In this document: in pieces, positions 1 to 5,492 of the stretch | How positions within the stretch are numbered: the first letter of the stretch is position 1 | How the letters are laid out: the number at the start of each line of letters is the position of its first letter | Assembly: GCA_050304175.1 (NCBI GenBank) | Contig: JBNLDE010000018.1 | Span: forward strand, 1-8,103 | Direction: 5' to 3' | Length of the DNA: 8,103 bases | Origin: JAIOIW01 sp050304175 | Lineage (GTDB): Bacteria > Pseudomonadota > Alphaproteobacteria > Rhizobiales > Rhizobiaceae | Translations under genes and position numbers: made by a program | The notes under the pieces: model-generated | Told to the model about the DNA's origin: nothing | The model's database searches: none | The model's input: only the letters and a program-made list of their open reading frames with translations

Positions 1-234
1 GGACTTGATGCCGGTCTCTTCCCACAGTTCGCGCTTTGCCGCCTCGAACGCGTCCTCGCCCTTGTCGATGCCGCCCTGCGGCATCTGCCACAGATGAACC
101 GCTCCGGCCATTTCGCTGTCGGACTTGGCGATGCGGCGGCCGGCCCAGACCAGGCCTTCGCGGTTGAGCACCATGACGCCTACACAGGGGTGGTAGGGCA
201 GGCCCGCGGCGTGCTTTCGCTTCTTTTCGGCCAT
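1..234 (-). CDS. rppH: RNA pyrophosphohydrolase RppH, N-terminal part (3' end beyond window)
   Basis: Nudix hydrolase that removes pyrophosphate from the 5' end of triphosphorylated RNA and so starts mRNA decay in the cytoplasm (family knowledge). Only the first 78 codons lie in the window; the reading frame is open to base 1. The protein begins MAEKKRKHAA and has a near-canonical Nudix box at residues 54-76: G54, E60, R68-E69-L70, E72-E73, G75, with the metal-binding glutamates present. The WQMPQGG stretch just before the box is typical of RppH/NudH and separates it from other Nudix enzymes. The ATG at 234 is preceded by AGGA (244-247) at 9 bases, which overlaps the TAG stop of the deacetylase-like gene upstream. 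The 11-base gap suggests co-transcription and coupled translation. Family assignment is firm; only the length is unknown. Confidence 0.93.
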   Translation of the reverse strand, partial: MAEKKRKHAAGLPYHPCVGVMVLNREGLVWAGRRIAKSDSEMAGAVHLWQMPQGGIDKGEDAFEAAKRELWEETGIKS

Positions 235-245
235 CAATACGATTC

Positions 246-1442
246 CTATCGTCCCGGGTCCGCGGCAAGGGCCGATACCGCGACGATCTCGATGCCGCGC
301 TTCTTGGCTTCGGGTATCCAACTTTTAACGGCGTCGACGGTGACGTCGAATGCGCTGCCCGAGCCGATGGCAAAGCCGCGCGCGCGGGCCGTCGCCTCCA
401 ACTGGTCCAGTTTCTTCAGGATCTCGCCCCGATCGGACTTGGCATCGATGATCAGGTCTCCGGCGGCGAACGGAACGCGATCGAGGGCGGCAAGGTCGCC
501 GGCCGCCGAGCGTGCGGACGAACCGTCGTCGATGAACATCAGGCCGCGTTTTCCCAGATCGGCCATCACCGGTTTCATCGCGTCGGCGTCGGCCAGGAAG
601 CGTGCGCCCATGTAGTTCATGATGCCGGTGTAGTTGGTCATCCGCCCCAGCGCCCAGTGCAGATTGTCGAGGTTCTGGCGTGCCGACGCCTCGACGGTCA
701 ACGTGTTGCGGCCGGGATTGACGCGAGGATAGTCGAACGGTTCGAAGGGCACTTGCAGGATGACCTCGTGGCCCTGCTGGCGGGCTATCTTCATCCAGCG
801 GCCGAGACTGTTGCCTTGCGTGGCGAAGCCCAGCGTGACCTCGTCGGGCAATGCCTGAATCGCGGCCTGGGTGCCGGTCTGCGACAGGCCAAGCCCGCCG
901 ATGATGATGGCGATGCGCGCGCCGCGCGTGCCTGACCATGGCCGTGCATAGACGTCGAACGGCCGCCTGCCGTCCGGTCCGCGAACGGGCAACGGGCCGA
1001 ACTGGGACGTTTCGATCAACGTCTGGTCGGGCAAATGGGCCGTGCGCGGGTTCTGCTGCAGGGCCGAGGGATCGCGAATGACGATGACGCTCTGCGACGG
1101 TTCGGCCGGGGCCGCGGCCTGCGGCGTCGATGCGTCGGGATTGACCTTGATGATCGCCGGCTTGCCGGGCGCATGGCTGTCGCCGGCCGCCGCGGAATTG
1201 CCTGTTTCGGCCGGTGCTTCGGATTGGCTTTCAGGCGCCGGCTTTTCGGGCACCAACTCGCGAAACGGTTCGTTCCGCAGCGCGACATAGCCGGACACGG
1301 CCACCACCAGCACCACGAGCGCAGCCGCACCGGCGGTCGCGCGTGAAAAGCCCATGCGTGCCTTGCCGCGGCGCGGCTTCCGGTTCTGCCCGAGCGGGCG
1401 GTCTATCGCACGTTCGTTACGGTATCCGTCGGTGTCGTTCAT
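246..1442 (-). CDS. Divergent polysaccharide deacetylase (YibQ/DUF610-like), membrane-anchored, active-site residues degenerate
   Basis: A 398-aa protein of the divergent polysaccharide deacetylase family (Pfam Polysacc_deac_2, E. coli YibQ type), relatives of NodB-fold carbohydrate esterases; the cellular role is not established. Layout: basic cytoplasmic N-terminus (about 1-32, with RPLGQNRKPRR), one membrane helix (about 38-55), an Ala/Pro-rich periplasmic linker (about 60-165), then the fold from about 175 to 390. The family's usual IDDLG motif reads IIGGLG (G182, G183), the MNHMGS motif reads MNYMGA (Y277), and the late GHPH-like motif reads GSGS (360-363). The usual catalytic/metal residues therefore appear lost, although FIDDGSS (303-309) remains. 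ATG 1442 is preferred because the family N-terminus with PLGQ follows it; an ATG at 1517 would add 25 residues encoded across a strong stem-loop. No clear ribosome site precedes either. It lies after envC and ctpA, which points to cell-wall remodelling. Confidence 0.85.
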   Translation of the reverse strand: MNDTDGYRNERAIDRPLGQNRKPRRGKARMGFSRATAGAAALVVLVVAVSGYVALRNEPFRELVPEKPAPESQSEAPAETGNSAAAGDSHAPGKPAIIKVNPDASTPQAAAPAEPSQSVIVIRDPSALQQNPRTAHLPDQTLIETSQFGPLPVRGPDGRRPFDVYARPWSGTRGARIAIIIGGLGLSQTGTQAAIQALPDEVTLGFATQGNSLGRWMKIARQQGHEVILQVPFEPFDYPRVNPGRNTLTVEASARQNLDNLHWALGRMTNYTGIMNYMGARFLADADAMKPVMADLGKRGLMFIDDGSSARSAAGDLAALDRVPFAAGDLIIDAKSDRGEILKKLDQLEATARARGFAIGSGSAFDVTVDAVKSWIPEAKKRGIEIVAVSALAADPGR

Positions 1443-1480
1443 CGCAGGTGGGGTACCGCTTGCCGGGAAAGGCGGACAGG

Positions 1481-1515
1481 GCAGACCGGCCCCGCGCTGG
1501 CGGGGCCGGTCCTGC
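1481..1515 (-). terminator. Strong GC-rich stem-loop directly after ctpA
   Basis: Arms 1484-1495 and 1500-1511 are perfectly complementary (12 bp) around a 4-base loop. With one bulged base at 1512 the stem grows by three more pairs (1481-1483 with 1513-1515). It begins 3 bases past the ctpA stop codon. No T-run follows on the minus strand, so it is not a textbook intrinsic terminator. It could be an attenuator, a 3'-end stabiliser for the envC-ctpA message, or a Rho-independent terminator with a poor tail. Confidence 0.45.
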
Positions 1516-1518
1516 ATG

Positions 1519-2844
1519 TTACTGGTTCAGGACCGCCTTGTCCGGGCTGGGCGGAAATGCCGGATCGGTCTTTTCGCCGCGCAGCAACGCCAGAGCATAG
1601 TTGAGCTGAACGTCGTCCTTGGGATCCGGCGGGACATAGGCGATCGAACCCGATCCGTTGTCGTCCTCCTCCTGGCCCTTGATGTGACCCTTCAGGTCCG
1701 ATTCGCCACGGGTCAGGTCGCGGCCCTTGAGTTCGTCGGGGACAGGTTCGACCACCTTGATGTCGGGCGTGATGCCCTTGCCCTGAATCGAGCGACCGGC
1801 CGGGGTGTAATAGAGAGCGGTCGTCAGGCGCAGGGCGGCGTTGTCCTGCAGCGGGATGATCGTCTGGACCGAGCCCTTGCCAAAGGACTGGGTGCCCACG
1901 ATCGTCGCGCGGCGGCGATCCTGCAGGGCGCCCGCCACGATCTCCGACGCGCTGGCGGAACCGCCATTGATCAGAACGATGACGGGTTTGCCGCCGGTCT
2001 GGTCGCCCGGGTTGGCGCTGTAGCGCTGGATATCGCGCTCATCGCGGCCGCGCGTCGAAACGATTTCGCCATTCCCGAGGAAGGCGTCGCTGACGTTGAT
2101 CGCCTGGTCGAGCAACCCGCCGGGGTTGAGCCGCAGATCGAGCACATATCCCTTCAGCTTGTCGTCCGGGACCTCGGTCTTGATGGTCTCGATGGCATCG
2201 TGCAGATCGTCGAAAGTCTGCTCGGTGAACGAGTTGATCTTGAGGTATCCGACGTCGTTCTCGACGCGGTACTTGACCGCCTTGACCTTGATAATGGCGC
2301 GGACAATCTCGATTTTCATCGGCTTGTCGGCGCCTTCGCGCAGTATCGTCAGCTCGATCGGCGTGTTAACGGCGCCGCGCATGCGGTCGACCGCTTGCTC
2401 AAGCGTCAGGCCGCGCACATCCTCGCCATCGATCTCGGAAATCAGGTCGCCTGCCAGAACACCGGCGCGCATGGCCGGCGTGTCGTCAATCGGGGTGATG
2501 ACCTTGACCAGGTCGTTTTCAAGCGTGACCTCGATGCCGAGGCCGCCGAACTCGCCCTTGGTCTGGACGCGCATGTCCTTCGCGGCTTCGGCGTTGAGAT
2601 AGGAGGAATGCGGGTCGAGCGAAACCAGCATGCCGCTGATGGCCGATTCGATCAGGGCCTTCTCGTCAGGCGGGGTGACATATTGCGCGCGGACGCGTTC
2701 GAATATGTCGCCGAAAATCGCCAGTTGCCGGTAGGTCTCCGATCCGGCGGCATTTGCCGGCGAAGACGGCGGTCCGTAGACCAAACCGACAGCGGTTGCG
2801 CCCATCAACGCTCCTGCAAACAGCAGCGACAGCTTACGTATCAT
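1519..2844 (-). CDS. ctpA: Carboxyl-terminal processing protease CtpA (S41 family, PDZ domain)
   Basis: A 441-aa periplasmic serine protease of the S41/Prc-CtpA family, which trims or degrades envelope proteins; in several proteobacteria the substrates include murein hydrolases (family knowledge). A signal peptide spans about 1-33 (MIRKLSLLF, then ANAAG). The PDZ domain covers about 100-170 (FGGLGIEVT onward). The catalytic core has NGGSASASE with nucleophile S298, then the FGKGSVQ motif with general base K323, 25 residues later, and Q327: the Ser-Lys-Gln arrangement is complete. An acidic, glycine-rich stretch (about 390-400, QEEDDNGSGS) lies in the C-terminal part. The ATG at 2844 is chosen over upstream in-frame ATGs because it opens the signal peptide and is preceded by GGAAGGA at 6 bases. 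The start overlaps the end of the envC-like gene by 11 bases, so the two are probably translationally coupled. A strong stem-loop follows the stop. Confidence 0.95.
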   Translation of the reverse strand: MIRKLSLLFAGALMGATAVGLVYGPPSSPANAAGSETYRQLAIFGDIFERVRAQYVTPPDEKALIESAISGMLVSLDPHSSYLNAEAAKDMRVQTKGEFGGLGIEVTLENDLVKVITPIDDTPAMRAGVLAGDLISEIDGEDVRGLTLEQAVDRMRGAVNTPIELTILREGADKPMKIEIVRAIIKVKAVKYRVENDVGYLKINSFTEQTFDDLHDAIETIKTEVPDDKLKGYVLDLRLNPGGLLDQAINVSDAFLGNGEIVSTRGRDERDIQRYSANPGDQTGGKPVIVLINGGSASASEIVAGALQDRRRATIVGTQSFGKGSVQTIIPLQDNAALRLTTALYYTPAGRSIQGKGITPDIKVVEPVPDELKGRDLTRGESDLKGHIKGQEEDDNGSGSIAYVPPDPKDDVQLNYALALLRGEKTDPAFPPSPDKAVLNQ

Positions 2845-4162
2845 TCCCAGTCCTTCCGGATCGACGGTCCGCCCACCATTGGGCCGGATCGACAGGTTTC
2901 TTGTCCTTGCGGAACTCGACGAGGAGTTCCGGTTGGTCGGTGGCATTGCCAAACGCCGATGCGCTCGCAATCCGCTTGTCGCCCATGGCGCCTACCGGCT
3001 CTCCCGCGAGCACGGCCTGACCTTGGGAGACGGTTAGAACGTCCATTCCAGCCAATACGATATGATACCCGCCGCCGACATCAAGTATCAAGAGTTGACC
3101 ATAGGAACGAAAGCGGCCCGCATAGAGCACCATCCCATCCGCCGGCGCCGTGACGATAGCGCCGGATTGTGTTTGGATGGTGTCACCGGTGGCGTGAATG
3201 CCATTGGCGGTTTTCTCGCCAAAACGCCGGACAATTTGGCCGAAAACCGGCAGTCCGAGCTGTTTTTTCAGGGATTCGAACGGCAGGCTCCCGCCAAGGC
3301 GGTGGTCCTCGGGGATCGCCGGTTTGCTTGTGCGCAGGTTCGCGAGCCTGTCTTCTTCCTTGCGGCGGGCTTCCGCCGCGGCGCGGACCGATTCGATTTC
3401 ACTTTCCAGTGATGCAATCAGATCCTGCAGGCCGGTGGCGCGCTCGGCCAGCTTCTCGGTCTTGGCCCGCTCCTGCTCGATTTCACTTTCGGTCTTTGCC
3501 CGCAGCGACTTCTTCTCGGCGATCAGCAGATCGAGCCGCTTGCGCTCGGCAACCTGGTCGGCGACCGTCGCCTTCAGGCGATTGCGCTCGGCCTTGATCG
3601 ACGTGGTTACCCGTTGCAGCTCGGCAAGGTCGGCGAACAGGATTTCGGTTTCGGAACGCAGTTCGGGCACGACCGCGCCGAGGAGGATCGCGCTGCGGAC
3701 CGAAGACAGGGCGTCCTCGGGCGACACGAGGATCGCCGGCGGCGGATTGAGACCCATGCGCTGGAGCGCCGCCAGTACTTCGGTCAGCAGCGCCCGGCGG
3801 CCCTTGAGCGAGTGGCGGATGCCATCCTGCTGGGTGCCGAGATCGACAAGCCGCGATTCGATGTCGTCGATGTCCTCGGCCAACTTGTTTTCGGTTTTCG
3901 CGGCCTGGATCAGGGCGGCGGTGATCGTCGCCGTGTCCTTCTTCAGCCGATCGACCTCGCCGGCGAGCTTGTCGCGCCGTTCCTGCGAGAGCGCGATCTC
4001 GCGGGCGATCTCCTCATATTGCTGGCGTATCTCGCCCCGCCGCGCCTCCAGTTCCGAGGGGTCGACGGGTTGCGCGCGGACAGGCGCCGACAAAGCCAGC
4101 GCGGCCACGGACATGGCCACGGCGATACGGGGGCGGAATCTGCCTGCGACACCGGAAATCAT
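2834..4162 (-). CDS. envC: EnvC-type murein hydrolase activator (coiled coil plus degenerate LytM/M23 domain)
   Basis: A 442-aa exported protein with the layout of EnvC/NlpD-type activators of periplasmic amidases, which open septal peptidoglycan during division. Signal peptide about 1-30 (hydrophobic IAVAMSVAALALSAP, then VRA-Q). Long charged coiled coil in two stretches, about 35-130 and 165-280. C-terminal LytM (M23 peptidase) domain about 305-430, with APADG (339-343) and a VEFRKDKKPVDP tail (415-426). The HxH zinc motif before that tail reads E412-L413-L414, so two zinc ligands are gone; H323 and D327 may still represent HxxxD. This favours a non-catalytic activator over an active endopeptidase. 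The ATG start is well bounded: an in-frame TAG lies four codons upstream, though no good ribosome site is visible. It overlaps ctpA by 11 bases. The symbol follows the domain layout, not proven orthology. Confidence 0.88.
   Translation of the reverse strand: MISGVAGRFRPRIAVAMSVAALALSAPVRAQPVDPSELEARRGEIRQQYEEIAREIALSQERRDKLAGEVDRLKKDTATITAALIQAAKTENKLAEDIDDIESRLVDLGTQQDGIRHSLKGRRALLTEVLAALQRMGLNPPPAILVSPEDALSSVRSAILLGAVVPELRSETEILFADLAELQRVTTSIKAERNRLKATVADQVAERKRLDLLIAEKKSLRAKTESEIEQERAKTEKLAERATGLQDLIASLESEIESVRAAAEARRKEEDRLANLRTSKPAIPEDHRLGGSLPFESLKKQLGLPVFGQIVRRFGEKTANGIHATGDTIQTQSGAIVTAPADGMVLYAGRFRSYGQLLILDVGGGYHIVLAGMDVLTVSQGQAVLAGEPVGAMGDKRIASASAFGNATDQPELLVEFRKDKKPVDPAQWWADRRSGRTGNDT
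2851..2857 (-). promoter_or_regulatory. Ribosome binding site of ctpA inside the envC 3' end
   Basis: Read on the minus strand this is GGAAGGA, 6 bases before ATG 2844. It lies within the last codons of the envC-like gene. It decides the ctpA start against the longer open frame that reaches 2970. Confidence 0.7.
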
Positions 4163-4222
4163 CAGCCAAGTCTAGTGCGCGGATTTTAATGAAACATCAA
4201 CCATGACCGCCGGGCGGACGGA

Positions 4223-4705
4223 TCAGGCCCGGTGGTAGGGATGGCCGGACAGGATCGTGACGGCCCTGTAGAGCTGTTCGGCGAGCATGATGCGCGCGAT
4301 CTGGTGCGGCCAGGTCAGCTTGCCGAAGGAGAGAACCAGGGCCGCTTTCGGGCGCAGGGCACTGTCATGGCCATCGGGGCCGCCCAGCGCAAATACCGCG
4401 CGCGACAGCCCCGAATCACGCATCGCCGCCAAGCGGCGGGCGAACTCGCCGGAACCGATATTGTCGCCGCGTTCGTCGAGGAGGACAAGCGCGGCGCCCG
4501 CGCCGAGCATGGCTTCGAGTTTCGTTGATTCGTCGCGCTTGCGCTGATCGGCCGTTTGCGCGCGGCTTTCCGGTGTTTCGGTCAGGCCGGCAAACTCCAG
4601 CCCGATGCCGGGCCCGGCCTTCGACAGGCGGTCGAGATAGCGCTGCGCAAGATCACTCTCGGGGCCGGCCTTCATCCGGCCCACGGCGTGGATTGCCAAT
4701 TTCAT
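4223..4705 (-). CDS. rlmH: 23S rRNA (pseudouridine-1915-N3) methyltransferase RlmH
   Basis: SPOUT-class methyltransferase that uses SAM to methylate pseudouridine 1915 in helix 69 of 23S rRNA on assembled 70S ribosomes (family knowledge). The protein is 160 aa, the usual size. It begins MKLAIHAVGRMK, as RlmH proteins do. The knotted SAM-binding part shows LLDERG (75-80), FALGGPDG (105-112) and LSFGKLTWPHQIARIMLAEQ (125-144), and it ends with the conserved HPYHR (155-159). The ATG at 4705 is preferred over in-frame ATGs at 4723 and 4786 because the family N-terminus starts there; no strong ribosome site is visible. It follows rsfS by 41 bases, the common rsfS-rlmH pairing, and precedes the envC-like gene by 60 bases. 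That short gap has a slightly AT-rich patch but no convincing promoter or terminator. Confidence 0.95.
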   Translation of the reverse strand: MKLAIHAVGRMKAGPESDLAQRYLDRLSKAGPGIGLEFAGLTETPESRAQTADQRKRDESTKLEAMLGAGAALVLLDERGDNIGSGEFARRLAAMRDSGLSRAVFALGGPDGHDSALRPKAALVLSFGKLTWPHQIARIMLAEQLYRAVTILSGHPYHRA

Positions 4706-4746
4706 GTCCGCATCCCATGGCATTCCCTGGCGGGAAGGCCAAGGGT

Positions 4747-5181
4747 TTAGTGGACGGTCTCTTCTCCGAGGTCCGGAGCCTGCCACATTTTCTCGATGTT
4801 ATAGAATTCGCGGACTTCGGGCCGGAAGATATGAACGATGATATCGCCCGAATCAATCAACACCCAATCGGCGCCCGAAAGACCTTCGACGCGGGCGTTG
4901 CCAAGGCCGGCATCCTTGAGCGCGCGTAGCAGGTGATCGGCCACCGCCGCGACGTGGCGATGCGACCGGCCCGACGCGACCACCATGTAGTCGGCCAGGC
5001 TCGACTTGCCTTGAATGTCAATGGAGACAATATCTTCGGCCTTGGAATCCTCAAGCGAGGCCAGGACCATTTGAAGGGCGAGGCGCGAGCCGGCATTCCG
5101 GTTGGCGCCTGCCTCAGAAGGCGCGTTGGCGGCCTTCCGTTCGGTTGCTGTTCTCAGCGTTTTTCCTTTCCCAAAGAACAA
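4747..5181 (-). CDS. rsfS: Ribosomal silencing factor RsfS (start codon uncertain, not ATG)
   Basis: Binds ribosomal protein uL14 on the 50S subunit and blocks joining with 30S, lowering translation in starvation (family knowledge). Taking TTG 5181 as start gives 144 aa: a variable N-terminus (1-34), then the conserved domain about 36-133 with KAEDIVSIDIQGKSSLADYM (47-66), GRSHRHVAAVADH (71-83) and ADWVLIDSGDIIVHIF (104-119), and a tail EFYNIEKMW...APDLGEETVH typical of rhizobial RsfS. The frame is bounded by a TGA at 5239-5241, and the only in-frame ATG (5070) would cut into the first helix. Candidate starts are TTG 5226 (159 aa), GTG 5208, TTG 5181 and possibly CTG 5157, the last with AAAGGA 6 bases upstream. 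TTG 5181 is chosen because the FGKGKTL segment after it resembles rhizobial N-termini as I recall them. Product certain, start not. Confidence 0.85.
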   Translation of the reverse strand: MFFGKGKTLRTATERKAANAPSEAGANRNAGSRLALQMVLASLEDSKAEDIVSIDIQGKSSLADYMVVASGRSHRHVAAVADHLLRALKDAGLGNARVEGLSGADWVLIDSGDIIVHIFRPEVREFYNIEKMWQAPDLGEETVH

Positions 5182-5212
5182 CCTCTCGTACCGTTTCGTC
5201 TGGTACACACAA

Positions 5213-5242
5213 TAGATAGGCAGCAATCCGATACAATTTCAA
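5213..5242 (-). promoter_or_regulatory. Possible sigma-70-type promoter of the rsfS-rlmH-envC-ctpA run
   Basis: On the minus strand TTGAAA (5242-5237) and TATCTA (5218-5213) are 18 bases apart, in the most AT-rich patch of the region. The -10 match is poor. If real, transcription would start near 5206 and the TTG at 5226 could not be the rsfS start. This is inference from consensus only. Confidence 0.25.
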
Positions 5243-5400
5243 GACAAAGAAGGTTACGCCGCCGAATCGCCGGTCCCGGGCCTGCGGGAGACCGGTGCCG
5301 AAAGCGTTCTTGACGGCGCACGGCAATGCGCCTAAAGGAGCGGCCGGTTCCAGACGCCAGCCGCTCGCAGACCTCGTGGTCACGGTGAAGCTCTGGATTT

Positions 5401-5416
5401 GACGATCCCGATCATC
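5401..5416. promoter_or_regulatory. Imperfect palindrome in the MATE leader, possible operator
   Basis: GACGATC and GATCATC are inverted halves (6 of 7 positions match) around two central bases. The site overlaps the TTGACG that could serve as a -35, which is where a repressor would act. No regulator gene is in the window, and such short palindromes arise by chance, so this is tentative. Confidence 0.2.
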
Positions 5417-5476
5417 CTTCACGCATTTCGTGCGGTTGGTAACGCGAGCACCCATCCCCTGACATGAAATGCCTGC

Positions 5477-5484
5477 AAGAGGAG
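5477..5484 (+). promoter_or_regulatory. Ribosome binding site of the MATE gene
   Basis: AAGAGGAG lies 8 bases before ATG 5493. It is the strongest Shine-Dalgarno sequence I found in the window. It sets the start at 5493 and not at the in-frame ATG at 5469, which lies upstream of it. Confidence 0.75.
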
Positions 5485-5492
5485 TTTGCGGG

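Larger units (their letters stand above)
5182..5492. other. Divergent intergenic region between rsfS and the MATE gene
   Basis: About 310 bases separate the two divergent genes. Contents that can be pointed to: the possible rsfS promoter (5213-5242); an imperfect hairpin with arms 5270-5278 and 5285-5295 (9 pairs, a two-base bulge, 6-base loop); a TTGACG (5399-5404) that could be a -35 for the MATE gene but has no good -10; and an imperfect palindrome at 5401-5416. A minus-strand open frame crosses the region but shows no recognisable protein and overlaps both neighbours, so no gene is called. No direct repeats or insertion-sequence ends were seen. Confidence 0.5.

Noticed and set aside
1443..1517. 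Longer start (ATG 1517) for the deacetylase-like gene
   Set aside because: The added 25 residues are encoded over the strong stem-loop, are Pro/Arg-rich and precede the family N-terminus. The possibility is kept in the gene note but not preferred.
1354..3153. A 599-codon open frame on the plus strand opposite ctpA and its neighbours
   Set aside because: It runs antisense to clearly conserved coding sequence, shows no recognisable domain and is rich in Arg/Asp/Gly as expected for a shadow frame in high-GC DNA.
3198..4175. A 325-codon serine/arginine-rich open frame on the plus strand opposite envC
   Set aside because: It is the mirror of a coiled-coil gene; the composition follows from the complement of Glu/Leu/Ala-rich codons and no domain is visible.
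4163..4222. Promoter or terminator in the rlmH-envC gap
   Set aside because: A short imperfect hairpin and an AT-rich patch are present, but the stem is only about four pairs and no -10/-35 pair fits, so neither is supported.
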